From positions 186,001 through 250,000 of the forward strand of contig NZ_VCYH01000002.1 of the NCBI RefSeq assembly GCF_030464345.1: a stretch of 64,000 nt of DNA, given 5' to 3'. Under the pieces are notes generated by a model, which saw nothing but the letters and a program-made list of their open reading frames with translations, did no database searches and was not told the DNA's origin. Below, piece by piece: positions 52,398-62,411 of this stretch; positions within the stretch are counted from its first letter, which is position 1, and each line of letters starts with the position of its first letter. The stretch comes from Methanoculleus frigidifontis (lineage in GTDB: Archaea > Halobacteriota > Methanomicrobia > Methanomicrobiales > Methanoculleaceae). A program made the translations under genes and the position numbers.

Positions 52398-52501
52398 GCA
52401 GAAGTGTCCGGCCGGCCGGAGATGCAAGGGTTGATGAAAGGCCGGGCGAATACCTACAGAGTGCGCAGACTCCCAGGAACAGAACGGAACACCGGTGACG
52501 C

Positions 52502-53452
52502 ATGATTGCGATCGGATCTCTCCCCACGCTCGCCGCCTACCTGATTCAGGCCGTCGTGCTCATAACGGCAGGCATCATCCTCGCCAGTATCATCGCCGAG
52601 ACCGGGGTTTTCTCACGCCTGACCAGGGTCTCCCGCCCGCTCTGCCGGGTTTGCGGCCTCTCCGAACCCTGCGTGGTCTGCGTCCTCGCGATGGTGGTCA
52701 ATGCCACGGCAGGAAAGTCAATGCTCGCCGAATACTTCCGCGACGAAAAGGTCCGGAGAGAAGAGGTCATCCCCGCACTGCTGATGGGGACATTCCCGGC
52801 CGTCCTCGGCGAGTCGCTCTTCCGCGTCCAGCTGCCGACGGCGCTCGTCCTCCTCGGACCGGTCGTCGGAACGCTCCATACGCTCTTTAACCTCTTCTCG
52901 AGTTTCCTCCAGACGCTGGCCGCCATCGCCTTCTCCCACATCTTCCTCAGGACCCATCTCGAGAGCCTGATTCCCGCTCCCGATGAGAAACCGCTCTCGT
53001 TCTCGGCCGCAGCCGTCAAACAGGGATTCTTCCGGGCGATACCGACGCTCCGGCGCGTCCTCCCGGCGACCGTGGCGGCGACGCTGGTCTTCTCGGTGCT
53101 CTGGGCCTCCGGCGGGATGGACGTCATCGCGGCGATCTTCGATCCGCTGCTCCACCTGGTCGGCCTTCCCGGGGAGAGCAGCGCAGCGCTCGTCGCGCAG
53201 TTCGTTCACTTCTCGGCCGGCTACGCCATCGTGGGGTCGCTGATGATCGAGGGCGTGCTCATCCTGAAGACCGCGCTGATCACGCTCGTCATCGGGAGCA
53301 TGATCATCATCACAAGCATCTACATCAAGTACACGGGCCCGCTCTACCTCTCCCTCTTCGGCAGATACGGCGTCCGCGTGACACTCGTCACCTACGGCGC
53401 CAGCATGGGAGCGAAGCTCGTGACGATCGCACTCATCATGGCCTTCTTCTGA
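52502..53452 (+). CDS. Gate-domain (nucleoside-recognition-like) membrane protein
   Basis: The 316-aa membrane protein has about 8 helices and the Gate pattern, with VNATAGKSMLAEYF near residue 65 and a second half with QFVHFSAGYAIVGSLM. Gate proteins include nucleoside and metal carriers. GGTGA stands 6 bases before the ATG. A CxxC-like CRVCGL, EPCVVC cluster on one face might bind metal. Being just upstream of CobN, it could take part in cobalt handling; this is inference. Confidence 0.65.
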   Translation: MIAIGSLPTLAAYLIQAVVLITAGIILASIIAETGVFSRLTRVSRPLCRVCGLSEPCVVCVLAMVVNATAGKSMLAEYFRDEKVRREEVIPALLMGTFPAVLGESLFRVQLPTALVLLGPVVGTLHTLFNLFSSFLQTLAAIAFSHIFLRTHLESLIPAPDEKPLSFSAAAVKQGFFRAIPTLRRVLPATVAATLVFSVLWASGGMDVIAAIFDPLLHLVGLPGESSAALVAQFVHFSAGYAIVGSLMIEGVLILKTALITLVIGSMIIITSIYIKYTGPLYLSLFGRYGVRVTLVTYGASMGAKLVTIALIMAFF

Positions 53453-53563
53453 TGCGCCCATGGCGATATACGAATTCATACGAATTTCACAAAGTTCATA
53501 ATGGATATTACAAGAATGTAGATCAGTAGCCGTGCCCGGGACCACCGTCCGGGACGAGCAGGG

Positions 53564-56500
53564 ATGTCCATGAAACTATCCGTGATTGCATGGGGAAGCG
53601 AGGTGCTGCAGATCGCCGGCGCTGCGGAGGGCCTCGGCATCGAGCTCGACGCATGGCCGGTTCACGGCCTGCGGGAGGATGTGCATCAGGTGGGCGCCTG
53701 CAGAAAGGCGCTCGCAGATGCGGACTGTATCCTTGTCCACCCGTCGTACGACCCGTTCTGGGACGATCTCCTCGCCGACCTCCGCGAGGATCTTCCGCTG
53801 ATCGCTTTTGGCTATGCCGACACCTTCTGGTCCGCCTCGACCGTACCGCCGTCCGTCGCAGCGACGGTGAGCACCTACTTCCTGTATGGCGGAGAGGAGA
53901 ATATCGCCAATATGCTCCGCTACCTGCTCGCCGAGGTCATGCACCGCGACGCGGCCTACGATCCTCCCCGGCCGATGCCGTGGGAGGGGCTCTACCACCC
54001 GGACGCCCCGGAGGTCTTCGATGACGTCGAGGCGTACCTGGCGTGGCACGGCCGCCGCCGTCCCCACTGCATCGGGCTGCTCTTCTCCCGGACGCACTGG
54101 GTCGCCGGGGATTGTGCTGTCGTCGACAGTCTTATCCGAAAACTCGAGGAGTTCGCGGACGTCATACCGGTCTTCTGCTACGGGGTGGCGGACGCCGAGC
54201 TTGGCACCCGGTCCGCCCGCGATCTGATCGAGACGGTCTTTGCCGGCAGGATCGACGCCCTCGTGGAAGCCCGTTCTTTCATCCATTCAAGCGACGTCGA
54301 TGCCTACGTCGGGGCGCTCTCCGATCTCGGCGTTCCGGCCTTCCACCCGCTCATCCTCTACCACAGCACCGCAGAGGAGTGGGCAGCGGGCACGGAGGGC
54401 ATGTCCAGCACCGAGCTCTGCTGGTGCGTCGCGATCCCTGAGTTCCAGGGGCTGATCGAGATGATCCCGGCGGGCGCCGCGGAGAGCAGCGAACGGTCGG
54501 GCACGGAGTGCGAGGTGCACGTCCCGCTCGAGGAGCGGATCGACCGGATCGCCGCACGCATCCGGAAGTGGATCACGCTTCGCAAGAAGCCGCCCGCGGA
54601 GCGGAAGATCGTCTTTGTCCTGCACAACAAGCCCTGCTCGTCCGTGGAAGCGACGGTCGGGGCGGGCGCCCACCTCGACACGCTCGAGAGCGTCGCCCGG
54701 ATCCTCCGCGCCATGCGCGATCAGGGCTACGCAGTCGAGTGCCCGGAGAGCGGCGAAGACCTGATCGCCGCCATCATGGGGAAGAAGGCGATATCCGAGT
54801 TCCGGTGGACGTCGGTCGAGGAGATAGTCAGGTGCGGGGGCGCCCTCGCCCTGGTGGGCAGGGAGGAGTACGAAGCCTGGTTCGAGACGCTCCCCGAAGA
54901 CGTGCGCCGGGCGGTCGTCGAGGCATGGGGCGCACCTCCCGGAGAGGAGATGAACGGGGTGCCGCCGGCGATGGTCTACCGGGACGCGATCGTCGTCACC
55001 GGCATCCGCTACGGAAACGCCGTCGTCTGCGTACAGCCGAAACGCGGATGCGCCGGGCCGCGGTGCGACGGGCAGGTCTGCAGGATTCTCCACGACCCCG
55101 GCATCCCGCCGACGCACCAGTACCTGGCGACCTACCACTGGCTCGAGGAGACGTTCGGGGCCGACGTCATCATCCATGTCGGTACGCACGGGAACCTGGA
55201 GTTTCTGCCGGGAAAGAGCGTCGCTCTCTCGGGGAGCTGCTTCCCGGACATCGCCGTCGGCACGGTCCCGCACCTCTATATCTACAACTCGGACAACCCT
55301 CCCGAAGGGACGATGGCGAAACGCCGGTCGTATGCGACGATCGTCGACCATATGCAGACCGTCATGACCGAGAGCGACCTCTACGCCGAGCTCAAGGACC
55401 TTGAGGAGCAGATCGCGGCATACGGGCGGGCAAAACCGTCCGACGCGGCCCGCGCCCACGCGCTCGAGCATACCATCGTCGACCTTCTCAGGGAGACGAA
55501 CCTCGCGGACGACGTCCGGCTGGACGAACGCCTGGCACGGGGCGAACCGTTCGAAGCGATCTGCGAGGCGGCGCACCGGGTCGTCACCGGGATCTACAAC
55601 ACGCAGATCCCGGACGGCATGCACATCTTCGGGGATCTTCCGGACGGCTCCCGGCGGACGGAGTGCATCGGCGCCATCCTGCGCTACACCGGAGAAGCCC
55701 GCCGCCTCGTCCTGGAGATGACAGGCGGCGGCGTCGATCCCGCCGGAGCCGACAGCATTCTCCTCCGGGAGGTCGACGAAGCGGCGAAAGGCCTGATCGC
55801 TGCGTTCCTCGACGGCCTCTCTCCTGCCGCCGCCGCAGAGCGCGCCCTCGGCGACCGGCTCCGCGCCCTCCCGGAGGCGGCGCTTTCCTCCCTGCAGGCG
55901 ACCGTCCTTGAGATATCCGGGAAGATCGAGGCCTCCGACGAGATCGAAAGCCTCCTCCGTGGCTGCGCCGGCGGCTACATCGAGGCGGGGCCCGCAGGAC
56001 TGATCACGCGGGGCAGGCCGGACGTCCTCCCGACCGGCAGGAACTTCTACTCGCTCGACCCGTTCCGCGTGCCCACGAAGGCGGCCTGGCGGATAGGCAG
56101 CCGTCTCGCCGAGGGCGTGGTGAACAAGTATCGCGAAGAACACGGCGCGATGCCCGAAAACATCGCGATGTACTGGATGGCATCCGACATCATGTGGGCC
56201 GACGGCGAAGGGCTCGCCCAGATCCTGGCGCTCATCGGCGTGGAGCCGGTCTGGGTGAACGGAAGGGTCACGACCTACCGGGTCATCCCGCTCGAAGAAC
56301 TCGACCGGCCGCGGATCGACGTCACCGTCAGGACGAGCGGGATCCTCCGCGACAACTTCTATAACTGCATCGAACTCCTCGACGACGCTATCCGGGAGGT
56401 CGCGCTCCTCGACGAACCGGCGGAGATGAACGCTCTCAAACGGCACGAGCAGGGCGGAGCGCCGCAGCCCCGGATCTTCGGCAGCCGTCCCGGCACCTAC

Positions 56501-57325
56501 GGCAACGGGGTCAACCTCGCAGTTCACGCTTCGGCCTGGAAGGAAGAGGCGGATCTTGCGGACATCTTCATTACCTGGAACGGCTTTGCCTACGGCCGCG
56601 GGTCGTACGGGGAAGCGGCGCACGATTCGTTTGCAGACCACCTGCGGTCGGTCGACGTCACGTTCAACAAGACCGTGACCGACGAGTACGACCTCCTCGG
56701 GTGCTGCTGTTACTTCGGGTCGCACGGCGGGATGACGGCCGCCGCCCGCACCCTCGGCAACAAAGATGTCCCCGTCTACTACGGCGACACGCGGGAGAGC
56801 GACCGGGTCGAGGTGCGGACGCTCGCCGAGGAGGTCCGGCGGGTGGTGCGGACGAAGCTCCTGAACCCGGCATGGATCGAGGGGATGCGCCGCCACGGCT
56901 ACAAGGGAGCCGGCGACATCTCCCGCCGCGTGGGATCGGTCTACGGCTGGGAGGCGACCACGCAGGAGGTCGACGACTGGATCTTCGACGATATCGCGAA
57001 GACGTTCGTCCTCGACGATTCGATGCGGCAGTTCTTCGAGGAGCAGAACCCCTGGGCGCTCGAAGAGATCGGCAGGCGCCTGCTGGAGGCGAACGAGCGC
57101 GGTCTCTGGGAGGCCGACCCAGACGTCCTCGACGGCCTGCGGGCGGCGTACCTCGAGATGGAGGGCTGGATCGAGGAGCGGATGGGGGATGCGGGCGGCG
57201 ACGTCCAGGGCGGCGCGATCAGGGTCATCGACGCGGCGGAGGCAAAAGCCTGGAGAAAGAAGCCCGGTGCCGACCGGCCATCGGGAGGCTCCCCTGAAGG
57301 ATCTCCGGAGAGCCGTGCCGGATGA
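53564..57325 (+). CDS. cobN: CobN-type cobaltochelatase large subunit
   Basis: The 1253-aa protein is the large subunit of the ATP-dependent chelatase that inserts cobalt into the corrin ring (or, in related enzymes, another metal into a tetrapyrrole). Typical family parts are an N-terminal region with HNKPCSSVEATVGAGAHLD, the central VHVGTHGN-like VIHVGTHGNLEFLPGKS, and the C-terminal RGSYGEAAHDSF and FGSHGGM. Length and order are normal. The BchI/BchD-type partner follows at 57427 and a metal importer after it. Methanogens may have several paralogues, so corrin versus other substrate is not certain. Confidence 0.88.
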   Translation: MSMKLSVIAWGSEVLQIAGAAEGLGIELDAWPVHGLREDVHQVGACRKALADADCILVHPSYDPFWDDLLADLREDLPLIAFGYADTFWSASTVPPSVAATVSTYFLYGGEENIANMLRYLLAEVMHRDAAYDPPRPMPWEGLYHPDAPEVFDDVEAYLAWHGRRRPHCIGLLFSRTHWVAGDCAVVDSLIRKLEEFADVIPVFCYGVADAELGTRSARDLIETVFAGRIDALVEARSFIHSSDVDAYVGALSDLGVPAFHPLILYHSTAEEWAAGTEGMSSTELCWCVAIPEFQGLIEMIPAGAAESSERSGTECEVHVPLEERIDRIAARIRKWITLRKKPPAERKIVFVLHNKPCSSVEATVGAGAHLDTLESVARILRAMRDQGYAVECPESGEDLIAAIMGKKAISEFRWTSVEEIVRCGGALALVGREEYEAWFETLPEDVRRAVVEAWGAPPGEEMNGVPPAMVYRDAIVVTGIRYGNAVVCVQPKRGCAGPRCDGQVCRILHDPGIPPTHQYLATYHWLEETFGADVIIHVGTHGNLEFLPGKSVALSGSCFPDIAVGTVPHLYIYNSDNPPEGTMAKRRSYATIVDHMQTVMTESDLYAELKDLEEQIAAYGRAKPSDAARAHALEHTIVDLLRETNLADDVRLDERLARGEPFEAICEAAHRVVTGIYNTQIPDGMHIFGDLPDGSRRTECIGAILRYTGEARRLVLEMTGGGVDPAGADSILLREVDEAAKGLIAAFLDGLSPAAAAERALGDRLRALPEAALSSLQATVLEISGKIEASDEIESLLRGCAGGYIEAGPAGLITRGRPDVLPTGRNFYSLDPFRVPTKAAWRIGSRLAEGVVNKYREEHGAMPENIAMYWMASDIMWADGEGLAQILALIGVEPVWVNGRVTTYRVIPLEELDRPRIDVTVRTSGILRDNFYNCIELLDDAIREVALLDEPAEMNALKRHEQGGAPQPRIFGSRPGTYGNGVNLAVHASAWKEEADLADIFITWNGFAYGRGSYGEAAHDSFADHLRSVDVTFNKTVTDEYDLLGCCCYFGSHGGMTAAARTLGNKDVPVYYGDTRESDRVEVRTLAEEVRRVVRTKLLNPAWIEGMRRHGYKGAGDISRRVGSVYGWEATTQEVDDWIFDDIAKTFVLDDSMRQFFEEQNPWALEEIGRRLLEANERGLWEADPDVLDGLRAAYLEMEGWIEERMGDAGGDVQGGAIRVIDAAEAKAWRKKPGADRPSGGSPEGSPESRAG

Positions 57326-57390
57326 CACGAAAGGCCCTGCGACCCGCGCCATCCGTGTGAGAATCAGCACCTGATCGTAATACTGTTCGG

Positions 57391-57400
57391 AACATATTTA
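57391..57400 (+). promoter_or_regulatory. TATA box of the chelatase subunit gene
   Basis: AACATATTTA is a good box A. Its centre lies about 30 bases before the ATG at 57427, so the transcript is probably leaderless. Thus the gene is not only read from cobN. Confidence 0.6.
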
Positions 57401-57426
57401 ACACTAAATAATCAATTTCTCTTCTA

Positions 57427-59445
57427 ATGCCACACCACGTGCGACGCGGCGTGCTGCCGTTCACCGCGATCATCGGCCAGGAGACGATGAAGCGCGCTCT
57501 GCTCCTGAACGCCGTCAACCCCAGGATTGGCGGGGTACTCATCCGCGGAGAGAAAGGGACCGCAAAGTCCACCGCCGTCAGGGGGCTTGCCGACCTCCTG
57601 CCCGAGATCGAGGTCGTCGCCGGCTGCCCGTTCGGGTGCAACCCGGCGGATCAGCGGGAGATCTGCGACATCTGCTGTGAAAAAACAAAGACGGGAGGAG
57701 ATCTTGCAATCGGAAAGCGGCGGGTCAGGGTCGTCGACCTTCCGCTCGGGGCGACCGAAGACCGCGTCGTCGGGACGATCGACATCGAGCGGGCGATCAA
57801 GGAAGGCGTCAGGGCGCTTGAACCGGGTATCCTGGCGCAGGTCAACCGGGGGATTCTCTACATCGACGAGGTCAATCTCCTGGACGATCACGTCACCGAC
57901 ATCCTCCTCGACGCAGCGGCGATGGGCGTCAACACGGTCGAGCGGGAGGGCATCTCGGTCTCGCACCCGGCCCGGTTCATCCTGATCGGGACGATGAACC
58001 CGGAAGAGGGCGAACTTCGGCCGCAGCTCCTGGACCGGTTCGGACTCCAGGTGACGGTTGCCGGGATCGCCGAGATCGACCAGCGGATCAGGATCGTGGA
58101 GACCGCCGAGGCGTTCGAGAGCGACCCCGAAGGATTCAGGAGAACCTGCGAGGGCGATCTTGCGGCGCTCCGGGAGCAGATAACCGCCGCAAAGCGCCTC
58201 CTCCCGCATGTTGCCGTCCCGCCCGATCTCATCCGCAGGACGGCAGAGACCTGCGTCCGTCTCGGCGTCGACACCCACCGTGCCGAGATCGCCGTCATCA
58301 GGACGGCAAAGACGATCGCCGCGCTGGAGGGGCGCAGCGAGGTGACGCTTGCCGATATCCGCGAGGCCATGGAGCTTGCCCTGCCGCACCGGATGCGGCG
58401 CCGGCCGTTCGAAGAGCCACGGGTAGACCCAGAGCACCTCGACGACCTCCTGCAGGACGACCCGCCCGAACCGGAGAGGGAGACCGAGGACGGGCACCGG
58501 GAACCTCCGGACCAGCCGCCCGCTCCGGGAGAGGGAGGCGAGACGGCAGACGGGGATTTGGGGGCTGCAACTACCGTCCACGCCGCCGGCTCCCCGATCG
58601 ATGCGGCGAAGGTCGAGCGGAAACCGGAGCAGGATAGAAAGACGCGGCGAACGGCGGACGGCAGGCGCGTTCCGACCTACTCGGCGCGAAAGACCGGCAG
58701 GTATGTCGCTGCCCGGGAGACGGCGACGCCCCGCGACGTCGCACTCGACGCCACGATCCGCGCCGCCGCGCCGTACCAGAATGAGCGCCCGAAGAACGGC
58801 CTTGCCCTTGCCATCCGCGACCAGGACATCAGGGAGAAGGTGCGGATCGGCAGGGTGTCGACCTCATGCCTCTTCCTGGTGGATGCCAGCGGATCGATGG
58901 GTGCCGTGCGGCGGATGGAGGCTGCAAAGGGCGCGGTGCTCTCGCTCCTCGAGGAGTCGTACCTGATGCGCGATCGCGTCGGGCTGATCGCTTTTTGCGG
59001 AAGCGGTGCGGAAAATCTGCTCCCGCTCTGTTCGAGCGCCGATCTGGCCGTAAAACGGCTCGAAGAGATCCCGACCGGCGGGAAGACGCCCCTCCCCGCA
59101 GCGCTCGCCCTTGCCGCTGACGTCTTCCGGCGCGAGACGCGGAAGAACGCCGGCACCATACCGATAATGGTGCTCCTCTCCGACGGGCGGGGAAACGTTT
59201 CGCTCTCCGGCGATATCCGCCGCGACATCGAGCGCCTCGCAACCGATATCGGGGAACAGGGCATCCATACCGTCGTCCTGGACACCGAATCGACGGACTC
59301 GTCGTACCTCCGGATGCAGCTTGGCTACTGCAGGGAGATCGCCGAGCGTTCCGGCGGCAGGTACTACCCGATAGGCGATCTCGCACCGGAGCAGGTGCAC
59401 GCGATCGTCGAAGCGGAGCGAAACAGGCTTTTCCAGGAGACCTGA
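57427..59445 (+). CDS. Fused BchI/BchD-type chelatase AAA+ and VWA subunit
   Basis: The 672-aa protein joins an AAA+ domain (1-330) and a C-terminal VWA domain. Walker A is GEKGTAKST (41-49), Walker [11 protein letters not shown], and the MIDAS DASGSM is near 486. A Cys-rich insertion near 70-90 (CPFGC, CDICC) may bind metal. An acidic Pro-rich linker (350-400) joins the halves, as in ChlD. It powers the chelatase formed with CobN. The VWA and AAA+ parts fit ATP-driven metal insertion. Confidence 0.9.
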   Translation: MPHHVRRGVLPFTAIIGQETMKRALLLNAVNPRIGGVLIRGEKGTAKSTAVRGLADLLPEIEVVAGCPFGCNPADQREICDICCEKTKTGGDLAIGKRRVRVVDLPLGATEDRVVGTIDIERAIKEGVRALEPGILAQVNRGILYIDEVNLLDDHVTDILLDAAAMGVNTVEREGISVSHPARFILIGTMNPEEGELRPQLLDRFGLQVTVAGIAEIDQRIRIVETAEAFESDPEGFRRTCEGDLAALREQITAAKRLLPHVAVPPDLIRRTAETCVRLGVDTHRAEIAVIRTAKTIAALEGRSEVTLADIREAMELALPHRMRRRPFEEPRVDPEHLDDLLQDDPPEPERETEDGHREPPDQPPAPGEGGETADGDLGAATTVHAAGSPIDAAKVERKPEQDRKTRRTADGRRVPTYSARKTGRYVAARETATPRDVALDATIRAAAPYQNERPKNGLALAIRDQDIREKVRIGRVSTSCLFLVDASGSMGAVRRMEAAKGAVLSLLEESYLMRDRVGLIAFCGSGAENLLPLCSSADLAVKRLEEIPTGGKTPLPAALALAADVFRRETRKNAGTIPIMVLLSDGRGNVSLSGDIRRDIERLATDIGEQGIHTVVLDTESTDSSYLRMQLGYCREIAERSGGRYYPIGDLAPEQVHAIVEAERNRLFQET

Positions 59446-59473
59446 GCGGCCGGGGTGCCGCATTCCCTGCCGC

Positions 59474-59496
59474 TTTTCTCTTTTTGCCCGGTTTTT
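59474..59496 (+). terminator. T-rich terminator after the chelatase gene
   Basis: Three short T-runs (TTTT, TTTTT and TTTTT) within about 24 bases follow the stop at 59445. This is consistent with an archaeal terminator ahead of the importer operon. Confidence 0.5.
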
Positions 59497-59589
59497 AGGC
59501 CTGGCTGGAATGCGACACACATCTCGAAAGGTATGATTTGTTAGCACAAGAAGAAACCTTCTTATTACAAAATCGACAACTGAAGTGTG

Positions 59590-60126
59590 ATGACGAGATT
59601 TTCGGTGCTCTGCCTCGCCTGTATCGGGCTGCTGCTCCTCTCGGTGCCCGTCTGCGCTTCCTCCTCTCCGATCACCCGGACGCTCTCCACCATAGAACCC
59701 TCCGGGGGAGACGAGTTCACCGTGACCCTTTCCATCCGGGATATCGCGATCGGTGGGATCGTCGAGTCGCTGCCGGCGGGATATGTCTTTGTCGGGACAA
59801 CGCACCCGGCAAGCCGGATTCTGCTCAGGGGGCAGACGATTGCGTTCGCCGTTCTGAACGAGACCGAGATCTCATACACCGTCCGGGCTCCCGCAACCGG
59901 AAGCGGAGAGATCACCGGCCGGTGGGAAGACCTCGCCGGTGACGAGACCGGGACGGTTCCGGCATCGCACGTCGCCGTGGACGGCATCGACACGCCCGGC
60001 GAGGCCGCGGGAGCGAAACCCGCCGGGACAAACGCGCAGGCAGGATCGCCGTCCGGCATTCTCGCCGCAGCGGCGGCCGTTCTCATCGGCGCCTGCCTGC
60101 TTGCAGTGCGGAGGGATGACCGATGA
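59590..60126 (+). CDS. Small secreted surface protein with C-terminal anchor
   Basis: The 178-aa product has a signal peptide (MTRFSVLCLACIGLLLLSVP), a beta-rich domain with VTLSIRDIAIGGIVESLPAGY (the type seen next to archaeal binding proteins), an Ala/Gly/Thr linker and a C-terminal membrane helix followed by RRDD. The ATG at 59590 is preferred to the GTG at 59587. It overlaps the binding-protein gene by 4 bases. It may help hold the importer's binding protein or a metal complex at the surface. Confidence 0.7.
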   Translation: MTRFSVLCLACIGLLLLSVPVCASSSPITRTLSTIEPSGGDEFTVTLSIRDIAIGGIVESLPAGYVFVGTTHPASRILLRGQTIAFAVLNETEISYTVRAPATGSGEITGRWEDLAGDETGTVPASHVAVDGIDTPGEAAGAKPAGTNAQAGSPSGILAAAAAVLIGACLLAVRRDDR

Positions 60127-61334
60127 TGCGGACGATCCTCCTGGCCGCCCTCGCCGCCCTTCTCTTCCTTGCCGTTCCAGTCTCTGCAGCGGATACTGAT
60201 TCTCTCCCGGGAGACGCCGACGGTGACGGAACGCTCACCGGCGACGAGGTCTCGGCAACCGTCCTCGCCTACCTCGATGCCGCCTACATGGGCGGGACCG
60301 GCACCGACCGCACCGAAGCTCTCGACGCCGCCCAGGTCTACGCGTTCTGGGGCGGCAGGCCGAAGATTGTCACCGACTCGGCCGGGAAGACGGCAACCCT
60401 CTACCGGCCGCTCCGGCGGATCGTGGTCTGCAACGGCGAGACGCTGGAGACCCTCCGGTCGATCGGGCTTGACGCCGGCAGGGTCGTGGCCGTCGACAAG
60501 TACAGCCTTGAAAAATCGTCGTTCTTCCCCGAATACCAGGGCAAAACAAATATCGGGAGCATCTGGTCGCCGGACATGGAGAAGATCGTGACCGCCCGAC
60601 CGGACGCGGTCTTCCTCTATGCAACGATCAGCACCGCCGCCTGCGATGATATTCAGCAGAAACTGGAGGCCACGGTTCCCGGAATCCACGTCTTCCGGTT
60701 CGACTGCTTCAAACCCGCGACCTATGCCGATGAGGTCCGGGCTATCGCGGCGATGACCGGCCGGGAAGAGCGCGGTGAAGCGTTCATCGCGTTCTACGAA
60801 TCGGCGATGAACACGATCCGGGACGGTGTCCCTGACGCAGACAGGCCCCGTGTCTACTTCGAGTACTGGATCGACTACAGGACAGTCGCCCGCAATGCAG
60901 GGTACAACGAGAAGATCGGGCTCGCGGGCGGAGTGAATCCCTACTCCGGCGAGTCGACGGACTACCCGGATATCGATCCGGAGTCGGTCATCGCCAACAA
61001 CCCGCAAGTCGTGGTCAAACTGGCCGGACAGGGACTCGAGTTCGGCGGCTATGCCGGGCACGATCTCGATTCGTTCGCCCGGATTCGGTCGGCGCTGCTC
61101 CTGCGGCCGGGCTGGACGACGCTCGATGCGGTGAAGAACAACCGCGTCTACGTCATCCACTCGGATATCCTGGGCGGGGCGCAGCATTTCATCGGAACGG
61201 CGTACCTGGCGAAGATCATCTCCCCGGAGCGGTTCGGCACCCTCGACCCGCAGGCGATTCACCAGCGCTACCTGACCGACTTCCAGGGGATCGACTTCGA
61301 CCTTGCCACGCAGGGCGCGTTCGTATACCCGTAA
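60123..61334 (+). CDS. Metal or cobamide binding protein with dockerin-like domain
   Basis: The 403-aa protein has a signal peptide (1-23), a short Ca-binding, dockerin-like segment (25-78; DADGDGTLTGDE) and a FecB/BtuF-type periplasmic-binding domain (90-403). It supplies ligand to the ABC importer encoded next. Dockerin-like domains in methanogen binding proteins may attach them to surface proteins. Ligand is open: corrinoid, haem-like chelate or iron or cobalt chelate. Place beside cobN supports cobalt or corrinoid. Confidence 0.82.
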   Translation: MMRTILLAALAALLFLAVPVSAADTDSLPGDADGDGTLTGDEVSATVLAYLDAAYMGGTGTDRTEALDAAQVYAFWGGRPKIVTDSAGKTATLYRPLRRIVVCNGETLETLRSIGLDAGRVVAVDKYSLEKSSFFPEYQGKTNIGSIWSPDMEKIVTARPDAVFLYATISTAACDDIQQKLEATVPGIHVFRFDCFKPATYADEVRAIAAMTGREERGEAFIAFYESAMNTIRDGVPDADRPRVYFEYWIDYRTVARNAGYNEKIGLAGGVNPYSGESTDYPDIDPESVIANNPQVVVKLAGQGLEFGGYAGHDLDSFARIRSALLLRPGWTTLDAVKNNRVYVIHSDILGGAQHFIGTAYLAKIISPERFGTLDPQAIHQRYLTDFQGIDFDLATQGAFVYP

Positions 61335-61340
61335 CCGGAG

Positions 61341-62411
61341 ATGAGGAGCATGACCGAACAGATCACCCGTCCGGCGGACGGATATGCAGAGATCAGGAGG
61401 GTGCGGGGGATCTTCATCGCCGCCCTCCTTCTCGTGCTGGCTCTCCTCGTCGGCGTGGCGGTCACGCTCGGGTCGGCGGATCTCTCGGTGAGCGAGTCGT
61501 ACCTGGCTATCCTGGCGGGCCTCTTCCCGGGGACATTCCAGGCTCCCGAACTTGCGGAGGTGATCGTCTGGGACTACCGCCTGCACCGCGTGCTCTTCGC
61601 CGTCTGCGCCGGGTTCGGCCTTGCGATCGCCGGAACGGTGATGCAGGGGATCCTCCGAAACCCGCTCGCAAGCCCCTTCACCCTGGGCATCGCCTCTGCG
61701 GCCGCCACGGGCGCCTCCATCGCCATCGTTCTCGGCGCCGGCTTTCTCGGCGGGGACTACCTGATCATCGGCAATGCGTTCCTCTTCGCCCTGCTCGCCT
61801 CGATGGCCATCTACGGGATGGCGCGCTACCGGGGCGTCAGCTCCGAGACGATGATCCTCGGGGGCATCGCGCTCATGTATCTCTTCTCGGCGATCACCTC
61901 GCTCCTCCAGTACCTCGGTTCCGCCGAACAGCTTCAGGCGGTGGTCTTCTGGATGTTCGGCTCGATGGACAGGTCTTCGTGGATGAAACTCGGGATCGTC
62001 GCCGCAATCCTCGCCGTCATCGTCCCGTACTTCATTATCCGCGCCTGGGACCTCAACGTCCTCGCCGAAGGCGACGAGGTGGCGAGCAGCCTCGGCGTCC
62101 CGGTCGAGCGGTCGATGACCGTCTTCATGATACTCTCCTCCCTCGTCACGGCGGCGATCATCTGCTTCACCGGGACGATCGGGTTCATCGGCCTCGTCGC
62201 CCCCCACATCACCCGGATGGCCGTCGGCGGCGACCACCGGGTCCTCATCCCCGCATCGGGCCTGGTCGGCGCCGTCCTCCTCCTCGGCGCCGACAGCATA
62301 GCCCGCAGCATCCTTGCACCCGAGATCCTGCCGGTCGGGATCGTGACCGCCTTCCTCGGCGTGCCGTTCTTCATGTATCTCTTCCTGCACCGGAGGGATG
62401 GAGGATGGTGA
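61341..62411 (+). CDS. FecCD/BtuC-type importer permease
   Basis: The 356-aa permease has about 10 helices and the family pattern DYRLHRVLFAVCAGFGLA, IAGTVMQGILRNPLASP, TIGFIGLVAPHITRM. It forms the channel of a binding-protein-dependent importer. The ATG at 61341 or 61350 is the start; its end overlaps the ATPase start. Conserved motifs for ATPase coupling are present. Confidence 0.9.
   Translation: MRSMTEQITRPADGYAEIRRVRGIFIAALLLVLALLVGVAVTLGSADLSVSESYLAILAGLFPGTFQAPELAEVIVWDYRLHRVLFAVCAGFGLAIAGTVMQGILRNPLASPFTLGIASAAATGASIAIVLGAGFLGGDYLIIGNAFLFALLASMAIYGMARYRGVSSETMILGGIALMYLFSAITSLLQYLGSAEQLQAVVFWMFGSMDRSSWMKLGIVAAILAVIVPYFIIRAWDLNVLAEGDEVASSLGVPVERSMTVFMILSSLVTAAIICFTGTIGFIGLVAPHITRMAVGGDHRVLIPASGLVGAVLLLGADSIARSILAPEILPVGIVTAFLGVPFFMYLFLHRRDGGW

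Noticed and set aside
54287-57370. Minus-strand ORF of 1027 codons opposite cobN
   Set aside because: It mirrors the GC-rich third positions of cobN, has no family features and lacks an RBS; cobN has full family motifs.
59565-62390. Minus-strand ORF of 941 codons opposite the importer genes
   Set aside because: Arg/Asp-rich antisense shadow over four well supported plus-strand genes.
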